DNA of 60,600 nt. Source: Porphyromonas sp. HMSC065F10 (lineage in GTDB: Bacteria; Bacteroidota; Bacteroidia; Bacteroidales; Porphyromonadaceae). Positions 32,575 to 41,669 of this stretch are shown piece by piece. The position numbers were made by a program, and so were the translations under genes. Position 1 is the stretch's first letter; every line of letters begins with the position of its first letter. The notes below the pieces were generated by a model, which had not been told where the DNA came from, did not search any database, and worked only from the letters and a program-made list of their open reading frames with translations. The DNA lies in contig NZ_KV793774.1 in assembly GCF_001808555.1 (NCBI RefSeq), positions 1 to 60,600 of the forward strand. The letters run 5' to 3'.

Positions 32575-33866
32575 ATAGCTTCCTCATCGGCGCACCCCGC
32601 TCAGGCAGCGGAAAGAGCATCGTCACCATGGGACTCCTGCGGGCGCTCGTTCGGCGGGGGCTGCGGGTGCAGTCCTTCAAGTGCGGTCCGGACTACCTCG
32701 ACCCGAAGCTCCACGCCACAGCGACCGGTCGCCCGTCGATCAATCTCGACACCTTCCTCTATGGCGAGGATGGTGTGGAGGAGATCTACCGCCGATATGC
32801 CGCCGGGGCTGAGGTGACGGTGGCAGAGGGCGTGATGGGACTCTTCGACGGCTATGACAGGGATCGCGGTTCGTCCGCCGAGGTGGCGCGCCTGCTTCGC
32901 CTGCCGGTGGTTCTGGTGGTGACGCCGGGGGCGATGGCATACAGTCTGGCACCCCTGCTCTACGGCTACCGCCACTTCGATCCACGGGTGTCGATAGCCG
33001 GTGTGATCCTCAATAAGGTGAGCTCCCCCCGGCACCGACACTTCCTCACCGAGGCGGTGGAGGCGGCGGGGCTGCCGGTCCTCGGAGTACTTCCCAAGTG
33101 CGACGCCCTTGTGATCCCCGAGCGCTACCTCGGCCTGCAGACTGAGGAGCGGGATGTCGCTGAGCAGTATGCCGAGGCGGCAGCGGATCTGGTTGAGGCG
33201 AGCATTGACCTCGACTGCCTGCTGGAGCGGACGGCGTGCGAGGGGATCACCGCTCCACGGGAGTCGGCGGAGCGGAGGGCTGACCTCCGTATCGCTGTCG
33301 CCCTGGACGAGGCGTGCAGCTTCGTCTACGAGGAGAGCCTGAGGGTGCTCGCCCGCTTTGGCGAGGTCACATTCTTTAGTCCGCTGCGGGATGATCGTCT
33401 GCCGGAGTGCGACTTCCTCTACCTTCCGGGTGGGTACCCGGAGCTATACTTGGAGCAACTGGCGCACAATCGGTCGATGCTCCGCAGTCTCCGGGAGTAC
33501 GCTGACAGCGGCCGCCCGCTCCTCGCCGAGTGTGGCGGGATGATGCTCCTCTGTCGGCAGATCATCGACGAGAGCGGTCGGGCGTACGATCTCGCCGGGG
33601 TGCTTGACCAGGTGGCAACGATGGAGGGGAAGCGGCTGACGCTCGGCTACCGGAGCTTCACGCTCGATGGCGTGGCGGTGAGGGGTCACGAGTTTCACTA
33701 CTCCCATATCATCGATCCCCTTCCCTCCTCCCTGCAGCAGTACGATGCTCGTGGGGAGGCGGTGCCTGCGGCTCTCTGGCGGCGGGGGCGGCTACTGGCG
33801 AGCTACACCCACCTTGCACTCACGGACGAGCTGGTGGCTCGCCTGATCGGAATGGAAATCAAGTAA
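32571..33866 (+). CDS. cbiA: Cobyrinate a,c-diamide synthase CbiA
   Basis: A 431-residue glutamine- and ATP-dependent amidotransferase that amidates the a and c side chains of cobyrinate. The dethiobiotin-synthetase-like N-terminal half has the P-loop PRSGSGKSIVTMGLL and VAEGVMGLFDG. The C-terminal class I glutaminase-like half has the nucleophile in LLAECGGMMLL, YLPGGYPEL and the His in GHEFHYSHI. It is the last corrin enzyme of this operon; the later steps (CbiP, CobU/S/T, CbiB) are not in the window. Confidence 0.94.
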   Translation: MNSFLIGAPRSGSGKSIVTMGLLRALVRRGLRVQSFKCGPDYLDPKLHATATGRPSINLDTFLYGEDGVEEIYRRYAAGAEVTVAEGVMGLFDGYDRDRGSSAEVARLLRLPVVLVVTPGAMAYSLAPLLYGYRHFDPRVSIAGVILNKVSSPRHRHFLTEAVEAAGLPVLGVLPKCDALVIPERYLGLQTEERDVAEQYAEAAADLVEASIDLDCLLERTACEGITAPRESAERRADLRIAVALDEACSFVYEESLRVLARFGEVTFFSPLRDDRLPECDFLYLPGGYPELYLEQLAHNRSMLRSLREYADSGRPLLAECGGMMLLCRQIIDESGRAYDLAGVLDQVATMEGKRLTLGYRSFTLDGVAVRGHEFHYSHIIDPLPSSLQQYDARGEAVPAALWRRGRLLASYTHLALTDELVARLIGMEIK

Positions 33867-33879
33867 CACCTTAGTCTAT

Positions 33880-36012
33880 ATGTCACATCACTTTCTTCCT
33901 CTCCTCGCTGCGGGGCTACTCCTCGGCACCGTCGCCATGGCGCAGACGCTGCCGGGCGACTCGGTGCGGGACTACAGCCTCGACGAATTTGTCGTCACCG
34001 GCACCGGGACACTCCGGCTGATCAAGGATGCCCCGGTACAGACCGAGGTGATCGACCGGAAGGCGCTCCGGAGCTTTGGCCACGCTCCGCTCTCGCAGAT
34101 CCTCTCCGGGCTGATCCCATCAATAGACTTCAGCCGGAGCGATATGGGCACCTCGATGCAGATGGGTGGCCTCTCGGGTGGGTACGTTCTGATCCTCGTA
34201 GACGGCAAGCGGCTGATGGGCGACCTCGGCGGGCAGGTCAATCTCGATGTCATCGACCCGACGCGTATAGAGCGCATCGAGGTGATCCGCGGTGCCTCGT
34301 CCGCCCTCTACGGCAGTGATGCCATAGCCGGCGTGATCAATATCATCACCCGCAAGAGCACGCGCGACCTCTCGCTCGTCAATACCACCCGCATCGGCTC
34401 CTACGGCTCGGTGATCCAGTCGACCTCCGCACAGGCGACGATCGGCAGGGTCACCTCGCGGACGGACTTCCACCTCAAGCACTCCGCCGGCTGGCAAAAC
34501 ACCACCTACGAGGACCCCAATAGGTACGAGCACCCGGTGACCAACTCCGTCAATAACACCAGCAACCCTTACCTTGACTATACCCTCGGTGAGCGGCTCG
34601 ACTGGCGCCCCTCCAAGCTCCTCTCCGCCTACCTCGAGGGAAGCGTCTACCGCAAGGACATCCACCGACCCACCGGCATCCCGGACTACAAGACCTACGA
34701 CTTCCGCTACCGCAACGCCTCCGCTGCCACCGGCATCCGCTGGCAGCTCCCCGAGGGACACCTGCTCACGGCGGACCTCCTCTACGACCGGCACGCCTAC
34801 TACTACGTCTACACCGGGCTTACCTGGATCAAGGAGTGGGATGATACGGGGAAAGAGAATAGCTACCCCTACTACCCCGATGACGTCGCTCTGCAGAGCG
34901 ATCAGCAGAGACTGATCGGTCACCTGAAGGGAGTCCTCGAGCTGCCGGTACACCATCGCCTCAGCACCGGACTGGACCTGCAGTACAATTGGCTCATCGC
35001 CCCTTACCGGCTTGACCGCGAGCGGGTGCAGGACTATCTCCTCGGGCTCTATCTGCAGGACGAGTGGGACCCCATTGACCGGCTCAACGTCACCGCAGGT
35101 GCACGACTTACCTATCATCCTGCCTTTGGGCTAAAACTCTCGCCAAAGCTCTCCCTCAGGTATAAGGTGGGGCCGGTTAATCTCCGCGGGACTTACTCGG
35201 AGGGCTTCAAGACACCCTCCAATAAGCAGCTCCACTACCGCTACGTCCGCCAGATGGGGATGCTGGCACTCTACCTCGGCAACGAGGGGCTGGATGCCCA
35301 GTCGAGCCGCTACCTGTCGGGAGACGTCGAATATCGGGAGGGACCCCTCTCGCTCCACGTCACGGGGTATGCCAATTGGCTCCGCAATATGATCACCCTC
35401 GTCACCGTGCCGCGCTCTGAGGCTCCGTCGGAGCTCCTCCTCACCTACGACCCGGCGCGCGTGCGGATGTATAAGAATATGGACAGCGCCCGCACCCTCG
35501 GGGTGGACTTCCAGGGGAAGTGGCAGGTGCTGCCCTCGCTTGCCCTCTCAGCGGGCTACAGCTACCTCGACACCGATGCCCTGCTCTACGACCTCGAGGA
35601 GGAGACGATGAAGCGGGTGATCATCGACGGGATGGCACACCACCGCGGTACCATCGGCCTCGACTGGTCGCGCGAGCTGCTCCCCGACCGCTACCACCTC
35701 GGCGTGGGGCTCTACGGCAGGATGCAGAGCACGCGCTACTACCAGGACGATGGCAATGGCAAGCCCTACACCCTCTGGCGGATCAATACCCGCCACGACC
35801 TTACCCTCAGCAACTCCTGGCGACTCGCCATCGATGCCGGGGTCGACAATATCTTCGATTACTACGAGACCACCTACCATGGGCTCCACTATGGGACCTA
35901 CACTCCGGGGCGCACCTTCTACCTCTCTTGCACGATCAACTTCGGCAAGGAGCTGAGGTCTGCCTCCGGCAGGTCTCACCGACAGTCTACAGACGATGAC
36001 TCTGAGGAGTGA
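33880..36012 (+). CDS. ihtA: TonB-dependent receptor (IhtA/BtuB-like)
   Basis: A 710-residue outer-membrane receptor without the carboxypeptidase-like domain. Signal peptide MSHHFLPLLAAGLLLG to AMAQ, then the TonB box region (YSLDEFVVTGTG), plug with VILVDGKRLMG-type motif (YVLILVDGKRLMGD), RIEVIRGASSALYGSDAIAGVINIITR in part (IRGASSALYGSDA), and a barrel ending LSCTINFGKELR. It is followed by a chelatase-like lipoprotein and preceded by an ABC importer, the same gene set as the P. gingivalis IhtA-E heme locus. Within the corrin operon it may bring in heme, other tetrapyrroles or corrinoids. Confidence 0.88.
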   Translation: MSHHFLPLLAAGLLLGTVAMAQTLPGDSVRDYSLDEFVVTGTGTLRLIKDAPVQTEVIDRKALRSFGHAPLSQILSGLIPSIDFSRSDMGTSMQMGGLSGGYVLILVDGKRLMGDLGGQVNLDVIDPTRIERIEVIRGASSALYGSDAIAGVINIITRKSTRDLSLVNTTRIGSYGSVIQSTSAQATIGRVTSRTDFHLKHSAGWQNTTYEDPNRYEHPVTNSVNNTSNPYLDYTLGERLDWRPSKLLSAYLEGSVYRKDIHRPTGIPDYKTYDFRYRNASAATGIRWQLPEGHLLTADLLYDRHAYYYVYTGLTWIKEWDDTGKENSYPYYPDDVALQSDQQRLIGHLKGVLELPVHHRLSTGLDLQYNWLIAPYRLDRERVQDYLLGLYLQDEWDPIDRLNVTAGARLTYHPAFGLKLSPKLSLRYKVGPVNLRGTYSEGFKTPSNKQLHYRYVRQMGMLALYLGNEGLDAQSSRYLSGDVEYREGPLSLHVTGYANWLRNMITLVTVPRSEAPSELLLTYDPARVRMYKNMDSARTLGVDFQGKWQVLPSLALSAGYSYLDTDALLYDLEEETMKRVIIDGMAHHRGTIGLDWSRELLPDRYHLGVGLYGRMQSTRYYQDDGNGKPYTLWRINTRHDLTLSNSWRLAIDAGVDNIFDYYETTYHGLHYGTYTPGRTFYLSCTINFGKELRSASGRSHRQSTDDDSEE

Positions 36013-36056
36013 TCGCAACTATAGTTTTTTACTCACTTTTTAATTATCACTTTACT

Positions 36057-37088
36057 ATGCGTAAGCTAATGAAACTGATGCCCCTCCTACTGATGGGCAT
36101 GCTCGCTACAGCCCTCAGCGGCTGCGAGGAGAGCAACAAGCCGGACCTAAAGTCCAATTTTGACCGCAAGATGACCGCCGTGACTCAGGAGGTCAAGACG
36201 ACGAAGAGCACCGACAAGGCACTCCTCCTCGTCTCCTTCGGTAGCACCTGGGATGCTCCACAGCAGTCCTTCAAGGAGCTGGTCAAGAGCTTCAAGGCAA
36301 AGTTCCCCGATCGGGACGTCTACTTCTCCTTCACCTCCGAGATCTGCATGACCCGCTGCGCCCAGAAGGGGTGGAACTACTATGCCCCGCAATTCTACAT
36401 GGAGGCGCTCGGCAATGCCGGCTACAAGGACATCGCCGTGCAGTCCCTCCACGTCATCCCCGGTGAGGAGTATCTCCGGGTGCAGAATTGCCTCAAGGAC
36501 TTCCACAACCACAGCGTTGAGGGCGGCAAGACCCCCTTTGCCGATGTGACTGTCTACCTCGCCGGACCGCTCCTCTACGAGGGGGTCGACTGTGACAAGG
36601 TGGCCGCTGAGCTGCACAAGAATTTCGGTAAGGAGGTCAAGGCCGGTAAGCTCGTATGCTTCATGGGTCATGGTAACCCTGCCAACATGAACTACGGCAA
36701 TGGTAACAGCCGTTACATCATGATCGAGGAGGCGCTCCAGAAGCTCGACAAGCACTACTTCGTTGCCACGGTCGACATGGAGGGCAACTACATCGGCGAG
36801 ATGATCGGACGGATGAAGAAAGCCGGCTTTAACTCCGGCGAGGTGATCCTCCACCCGCTGATGTCCATCGCCGGTGACCACGCCAATAACGACCTCAAGG
36901 GCGGGATCAATACCCCGGCCGAGGAGGGCAGCTGGCGTGCTGAGATGGTCAAGGCCGGCTACACCTGCCCGCTCGAGAATTGCATCATGAAGGGACTTGC
37001 CGACTATCCCGCCATTGCCAACGTCTGGATCAGCCACATGGAGCAGGCCCTGAAGGAGGCACCTATGTATCCTGAGAAGGAGGATTAA
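36057..37088 (+). CDS. ihtB: CbiK-family chelatase lipoprotein (IhtB-like)
   Basis: A 343-residue lipoprotein: signal peptide MRKLMKLMPLLLMGMLATAL and lipobox Cys23 (SGC). The CbiK fold keeps His205 (FMGHGNP), Glu242 (VDMEGNYIG) and His275 (SIAGDHANND), the metal-binding and catalytic set. P. gingivalis IhtB, an outer-membrane heme-binding lipoprotein and putative chelatase, is the closest characterised relative I know. It probably binds or (de)metalates a tetrapyrrole next to the receptor encoded just upstream. The start at 36057 gives the lipoprotein signal; the frame is open back to 36009. A 44-bp gap from the receptor is the largest in the operon. Confidence 0.88.
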   Translation: MRKLMKLMPLLLMGMLATALSGCEESNKPDLKSNFDRKMTAVTQEVKTTKSTDKALLLVSFGSTWDAPQQSFKELVKSFKAKFPDRDVYFSFTSEICMTRCAQKGWNYYAPQFYMEALGNAGYKDIAVQSLHVIPGEEYLRVQNCLKDFHNHSVEGGKTPFADVTVYLAGPLLYEGVDCDKVAAELHKNFGKEVKAGKLVCFMGHGNPANMNYGNGNSRYIMIEEALQKLDKHYFVATVDMEGNYIGEMIGRMKKAGFNSGEVILHPLMSIAGDHANNDLKGGINTPAEEGSWRAEMVKAGYTCPLENCIMKGLADYPAIANVWISHMEQALKEAPMYPEKED

Positions 37089-37109
37089 TCTCCCCCCTCT
37101 CACTCTCTC

Positions 37110-37146
37110 AGCGTCCCCTGTCGTGTATCCCACGGCAGGGGACGCT
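37110..37146 (+). terminator. Hairpin at the end of the corrin operon
   Basis: AGCGTCCCCTG (37110-37120) pairs perfectly with CAGGGGACGCT (37136-37146), with an inner CGTG/CACG pair. The following sequence is only weakly T-rich (CCTTGT). Confidence 0.7.
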
Positions 37147-37174
37147 CCTTGTAAGCCTTTCGGGGTAAAAATGG

Positions 37175-37182
37175 TATCTTTG
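37175..37182 (+). promoter_or_regulatory. -7 element TATCTTTG for pyrG
   Basis: TATCTTTG matches TAnnTTTG, 51 bp before the chosen ATG at 37234. The -33 element is weak (TTG at 37149-37151, 23-bp spacer). It lies inside the upstream extension of the pyrG frame and supports the downstream start. Confidence 0.6.
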
Positions 37183-37233
37183 CGACACAGTGTAGATGGG
37201 TCTATGCTGCCATCATCCAGTCATTGTAGCGCC

Positions 37234-38877
37234 ATGAAAACAAAGGACACCAAGTATATATTCGTCACCGGCGGGGTGGTCTCCTCCCTCGGTAAGGGCA
37301 TCATCGCCTCCTCTCTCGGTCGACTGCTGATCAGCCGCGGGCTGAAGTGCACGATCCAGAAGTTTGATCCCTACATCAATATCGACCCCGGGACGCTCAA
37401 TCCCTACGAGCATGGCGAGTGCTTCGTTACCGATGACGGCTACGAGGCTGACCTCGACCTGGGGCACTATGAGCGCTTCCTCGACATCAAGACCTCCCGC
37501 AATAGCAACGTCACCACGGGGCGCGTCTATCAAAACGTGATCCAGCGGGAGCGCCGGGGAGACTTCCTCGGCAAGACGGTACAGGTGGTTCCCCACATCA
37601 CGGACGAGATCAAGCGCTGTGTCAAGCGTCTCTCCAAGGACGACGACTACGACATCATCATCACCGAGATCGGCGGCACGGTGGGCGACATCGAGTCGCT
37701 CCCCTTCCTCGAGGCGGTGCGCCAGCTCAAGTGGGAGCTGGGCGATGACAATTGCATGGTGATCCACCTCACCTACGTCCCCTATCTCCATGCGGCTAAG
37801 GAGCTGAAGACGAAGCCCACCCAGCACTCCGTCAAGTCGCTCCAGGAGGAGGGCATCCAGCCGGATATGCTGGTGCTGAGGAGCGAGATGAAGCTCGAGG
37901 AGGACCTGCTGCGCAAGGTGGCACTCTTCTGCAACGTCCCCAAGGAGGCGGTGATCCAGTCTTACGACTGCCCCTCCATCTACCGTGTGCCGCTACTCCT
38001 CGAGGAGCAGAAAATGGATGAGGCGGTGCTGCGGCAGCTCAAGCTCCCCGTCGGCCCCGCTCCGGAGCTGAAAGAGTGGCGCCACTACCTTGAGCTGGCT
38101 GAGGAGGCGGAGAAGAAAGAGCCGGTCAAGATCGGTCTTGTCGGCAAGTACGTCTCTCTCCAGGATGCCTACAAGTCGATCGATGAGGCGATCCAGCAGA
38201 GCGGTGTCTACAATGGCCGCTTAGTCGATCTCGTCCGCATCTCGAGCGAGAAGATCACGGATGAGAATGTCGCTGAGCTGCTTGCGCCCTGCGATGCAGT
38301 GGTGATCGCTCCGGGCTTTGGCTCGCGCGGCATCCCCGGCAAGCTGACCGCGATCCGCTACTGCCGTGAGCACGACCTGCCGACCCTCGGCATCTGCCTC
38401 GGCATGCAGTGCATCTGCATCGAGATAGCCCGCGATATGCTCGGGCTGGAGCAGGCAAATAGTACCGAATTTGACACCCAGACCCCCGATCCCGTCATCG
38501 ACCTGATGGAGGAGCAGAAGGAGGTGACCATGCTGGGAGGCACCATGCGCCTCGGTGGCTACGATTGCGAGCTGACTAAGGGCAGCAAGGTGGCACAGAT
38601 CTACGGCGCAGAGACCATCCGTGAGCGTCACCGCCATCGGTATGAGTTTAATAGCAAGTACGACCAGGCCTTTGAGGAGGCGGGCGTGCTGATCGCAGGT
38701 CGCAACCCCGAGACCGGTCTCGTGGAGGTGGTGGAGCTGCCCGACAAGCAGTGGTTCATCGGTGTGCAGTATCACCCCGAGTACTCCAGCACCCTCCAGC
38801 ACACCCACCCGCTCTTCATGTCTCTCGTTGAGGCGGCCCTTAGTCACAAGGCTGCCCGTGAGGGAGAGACCAAGTAA
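37234..38877 (+). CDS. pyrG: CTP synthase
   Basis: A 547-residue enzyme converting UTP to CTP with glutamine. The synthetase domain begins TKYIFVTGGVVSSLGKGI and has KIDPYLN-type FDPYINIDPGT, EIGGTVGDIESLPFLEA and LKTKPTQHSV. The glutaminase domain has the nucleophile in LGICLGMQC and the His/Glu in YHPEYSS. Length is normal. The ATG at 37234 begins the conserved MKTKDTKYIF; the frame is open 111 bp further upstream but a promoter element sits in that stretch. Confidence 0.97.
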   Translation: MKTKDTKYIFVTGGVVSSLGKGIIASSLGRLLISRGLKCTIQKFDPYINIDPGTLNPYEHGECFVTDDGYEADLDLGHYERFLDIKTSRNSNVTTGRVYQNVIQRERRGDFLGKTVQVVPHITDEIKRCVKRLSKDDDYDIIITEIGGTVGDIESLPFLEAVRQLKWELGDDNCMVIHLTYVPYLHAAKELKTKPTQHSVKSLQEEGIQPDMLVLRSEMKLEEDLLRKVALFCNVPKEAVIQSYDCPSIYRVPLLLEEQKMDEAVLRQLKLPVGPAPELKEWRHYLELAEEAEKKEPVKIGLVGKYVSLQDAYKSIDEAIQQSGVYNGRLVDLVRISSEKITDENVAELLAPCDAVVIAPGFGSRGIPGKLTAIRYCREHDLPTLGICLGMQCICIEIARDMLGLEQANSTEFDTQTPDPVIDLMEEQKEVTMLGGTMRLGGYDCELTKGSKVAQIYGAETIRERHRHRYEFNSKYDQAFEEAGVLIAGRNPETGLVEVVELPDKQWFIGVQYHPEYSSTLQHTHPLFMSLVEAALSHKAAREGETK

Positions 38878-38952
38878 AGCAGCTCTACACACTAAGTACA
38901 GACGATCATCTCGATGGCTCGCTCTGCCGAGCTGTCCTCAGACAGATAAGTA

Positions 38953-40860
38953 ATGGATAAAAATACGATCATCGGTCTCGTCCTCATGGGCGTAGTCCTC
39001 GTGGTATTCTCCCTGCTCGGTCGCCCCTCCAAGGAGGAGCTGGAGCTCCGGCAGCGCTACGCTGACTCCGTGGCGCTCGCCGCTCAGACCGAGGAGCGCG
39101 CCATGGCCGACTCCATAGACCGGATCGCGACAGAGGACTCCCTCCGCAGGAGTGCCACCCTCGCACAGTACACCCCCGCCGAGCGCGACTCCATCCTGAC
39201 GGCTCAGGCAGCGGAGGCATTTGGTCCCTTCGCCACAGCTGCACACGGCAGGGAGCAGACCTTCACGATCGCCAATGACTCCCTCTCTGTCACCCTCTCC
39301 ACGAAGGGCGGTAAGCCGATCTCCTCGGAGATATTGGGGTATAAGGACTACCAGGGAGCTCCGGTCCGGCTCATCCGACCGGACGACAGCCACTTCAATC
39401 TCACCCTCTTCACGAGTGGAAACCGCGTCGTCCGCACCGAGGACCTCTACTTCGTCGGTGAGCAGGTGAGCCCCACGCAGGTCAAGATGTCTGCCATGGC
39501 GACCAATGGCTCCAGCCTCACGCTCGTCTACACCCTTCTCCCCAAGTACCTCATCGATGTCACGATAGTCGGCACGGGAGACTTCAAGAGCGTGATGGCA
39601 CCCAACTCCCCCTTCCTCGATGCGGAGATGTCTCTCTCTATCTATAAGAATGAGAAGAGCGAGCAGGCCGAGCAGCGCTACTCCGGCATGGCGTACGAAT
39701 TCACCGATGGTGACGTTGACAAGTTCGATACCGGCAAGTCGGTGGATAAAGAGCTGACGAACGAGGTGAAGTGGGTCGCCTTCCGAGACATGTTCTTCTC
39801 CACGATCGTCTACTCCCGCAATCGCCTCGGCACGCTGGCGGCAAGCCAGGAGGTGATCAAGGGAGATCCTGAGAAACTCAAGGAGATGGAGGCAAAGTTT
39901 GTCCTCCCCTTCGATGGCACACAGCCCATCTCGCTCCAGATCTACAGTGGCCCCAACGACCACACCCTCCTGAAGAGCCTCGACAAGGACCTTGGCGACA
40001 AGACTCACCTGACCGAGGTGATCGATATGGGGAAGTGGTTCCGCTTCATCACCGTCTGGGTCGTCCTGCCGGTCTTCAACTTCCTTGAGAAGTACATCTC
40101 CAATTACGGGCTCATCATCATCCTCCTGACGCTGATCATCAAGCTGATACTCGCCCCATTTACCTACAAGTCCTTCAAGAGTCAGGCCAAGATGCGGGTC
40201 ATCAAGCCGCTCGTCGATGAGATCAATGCGAAGTATCCCGGCGAGGACAAGATGATGGAGCGCAATAAGGCGACGATGCAGCTCTACCAGAATGCCGGTG
40301 TCAACGTCATGGGTGGCTGCCTGCCGATGCTCCTCCAGATGCCGATCCTCATCGCCATGTACCAGTACTTCCCCACCAGCCTCAACCTCCGCGGTGAGAG
40401 CTTCCTCTGGGCGCAGGACCTCAGTACCTACGACGACGTGATCCGCTGGGGTGCCGACATCCCGATGATCGGGGACCACATCTCGCTCTTCTGCCTCCTG
40501 ATGACCGTGACGCAGATCATCTACATGCGGCTCACGCAGTCCGGTACGGCAGGCGGTGATCAGCAGTCTGCCTGTATGATGAAGGCGATGCCGATCTTCA
40601 TGTCGGTCTTCCTCTTCTTCTTCCTCAATAACAACGCCTCCGGACTCTCGCTCTACTACTTCGCCTCCCTCCTCATCAGTATCCTGCAGACCAAGGCTTT
40701 CCAGTGGGCCATCGATGAGAAAAAGCTCTTCGCCCAGCTGCAGGAGAATGCCAGGAAGCCCAAGAAAAAAAAGCAGTCAGGCTTCATGGAGCGGCTTGAG
40801 AGAGCTCAGAAGGAGCAGATGAAGAAGCTCCGCGAGCAGCAGCAGAAAAACGGACGCTAA
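38953..40860 (+). CDS. yidC: Membrane protein insertase YidC
   Basis: A 635-residue Gram-negative-type YidC/Oxa1 insertase. N-terminal membrane anchor (MDKNTIIGLVLMGVVLVVFSL), a large periplasmic beta domain (about 60-350), then the conserved five-helix core (FNFLEKYISNYGLIIILL, KMRVIKPLVDEINAKYP, GGCLPMLLQMPILIAMY). The C-terminus is a basic tail (KKKKQSGF...KKLREQQQKNGR) typical of Bacteroidota YidC and possibly ribosome binding. It lies 75 bp downstream of pyrG, an order often seen in Bacteroidota. Confidence 0.96.
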   Translation: MDKNTIIGLVLMGVVLVVFSLLGRPSKEELELRQRYADSVALAAQTEERAMADSIDRIATEDSLRRSATLAQYTPAERDSILTAQAAEAFGPFATAAHGREQTFTIANDSLSVTLSTKGGKPISSEILGYKDYQGAPVRLIRPDDSHFNLTLFTSGNRVVRTEDLYFVGEQVSPTQVKMSAMATNGSSLTLVYTLLPKYLIDVTIVGTGDFKSVMAPNSPFLDAEMSLSIYKNEKSEQAEQRYSGMAYEFTDGDVDKFDTGKSVDKELTNEVKWVAFRDMFFSTIVYSRNRLGTLAASQEVIKGDPEKLKEMEAKFVLPFDGTQPISLQIYSGPNDHTLLKSLDKDLGDKTHLTEVIDMGKWFRFITVWVVLPVFNFLEKYISNYGLIIILLTLIIKLILAPFTYKSFKSQAKMRVIKPLVDEINAKYPGEDKMMERNKATMQLYQNAGVNVMGGCLPMLLQMPILIAMYQYFPTSLNLRGESFLWAQDLSTYDDVIRWGADIPMIGDHISLFCLLMTVTQIIYMRLTQSGTAGGDQQSACMMKAMPIFMSVFLFFFLNNNASGLSLYYFASLLISILQTKAFQWAIDEKKLFAQLQENARKPKKKKQSGFMERLERAQKEQMKKLREQQQKNGR

Positions 40861-40888
40861 CACGCCAACCCATATAAGAGTTAAGTAT

Positions 40889-41077
40889 ATGAACTTCAAG
40901 AAAATCCTTATCACCCTTGCGATCATCTTCCTCCTCTGCGTAGGGATCTACTACGCCGTCAAGGGTGCCGTCCACCTCCTCGCCTTCGCCGGGATCTCCC
41001 TCCTCGTGCTGGTGATCATCGCTCTGGTGATCTGGCTCCTCGTCAAGAGAAACGCCACGGACGACCCGCAGAGCTAA
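40889..41077 (+). CDS. Small two-span membrane protein
   Basis: A 62-residue protein with hydrophobic segments at about 5-28 (ILITLAIIFLLCVGIYYAV) and 30-52 (LLAFAGISLLVLVIIALVIW) and a polar tail. It starts 28 bp after yidC and precedes the terminator, so it is probably co-transcribed. No family recognised. Confidence 0.65.
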   Translation: MNFKKILITLAIIFLLCVGIYYAVKGAVHLLAFAGISLLVLVIIALVIWLLVKRNATDDPQS

Positions 41078-41138
41078 GGTCTCTCTATGCTGGCGGCACC
41101 GAGGACCCTCCTTGATCCGTCGTCCCCCTACCCACATA

Positions 41139-41187
41139 CCCCCCTCTCTCTCTGCCGAGACCTCGGCAGAGAGAGGGGGCTTTTTTT
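41139..41187 (+). terminator. Terminator of the yidC transcription unit
   Basis: A long hairpin, CCCCTCTCTCTCTGCCGAG / CTCGGCAGAGAGAGGGGG, with a 2-nt loop region and a following TTTTTTT (41181-41187). Confidence 0.92.
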
Positions 41188-41257
41188 ACCCCACTTCCGC
41201 GCCCTCTCTACTCCCTCGGTCTATAGCCCGTCTACCTCCTATCCCTCTGGCGAAACT

Positions 41258-41317
41258 CTAATACCGATATTAGTGATCGCTAATATCGGTATTAGTGATC
41301 ACTAATATCGGTATTAG
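41258..41317. repeat. 22-bp-period palindrome array C (3 units)
   Basis: Units start at 41258, 41280 and 41302: CTAATACCGATATTAG, then two copies of CTAATATCGGTATTAG, with spacers TGATCG and TGATCA. It lies between the 3' ends of the yidC unit and the minus-strand metalloprotease operon. The following bases (atttaggggt) resemble those after array B (aattaggggt). Confidence 0.93.
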
Positions 41318-41603
41318 ATTTAGGGGTGATCCTAAGGTCGATTGAAAGGACAGGGAGGAGGGGTAGGGAGACACAGCCTACCGAGAATCCGAGATACCTG
41401 TTGTCCTCGCTTCCCAAGGCTTTCGGGGCCACGCCCCTCAATGCCTCGGTGATGTAGCGTGCACCCAACAGAGGGTGCTGTCCCTCTCGATCCCACTGGA
41501 GCGTAAGTATGAACCGACAAATAGAAGGCACAAAGAAGTCCCCTGAGTGGCTGAGTAGCGTCTCTCGCTTCCCGAGAGGTGGTGTGTAGATGACCTTTAT
41601 ACA
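41318..41603. other. Non-coding stretch after array C
   Basis: No convincing gene. A short minus-strand frame (41292-41621) runs through it and array C but lacks family features. A small inverted repeat (GCACCC / GGGTGC near 41460-41480) is present. Confidence 0.5.
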
Positions 41604-41650
41604 TAAAAAGAAGCGGGGCATGCCGACCGGGTGGTCAACATGCCCCGCTT
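41604..41650 (-). terminator. Terminator of the SusC/SusD operon
   Basis: Read on the minus strand, AAGCGGGGCATG and CATGCCCCGCTT (41611-41650) form a 12-bp stem with an inner GACC/GGTC pair, followed by CTTTTT. It lies 20 bp after the metalloprotease stop. Confidence 0.9.
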
Positions 41651-41669
41651 GATGGGTGGGTGTAAGGGA

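Noticed and set aside
37123-37233. N-terminal extension of CTP synthase
   Set aside because: The extension lacks homology and contains the terminator arm and the TATCTTTG promoter element; ATG 37234 matches the conserved N-terminus.
41292-41621. Minus-strand 109-codon frame between yidC and the metalloprotease operon
   Set aside because: It crosses palindrome array C and the operon terminator and has no family features or start signals.
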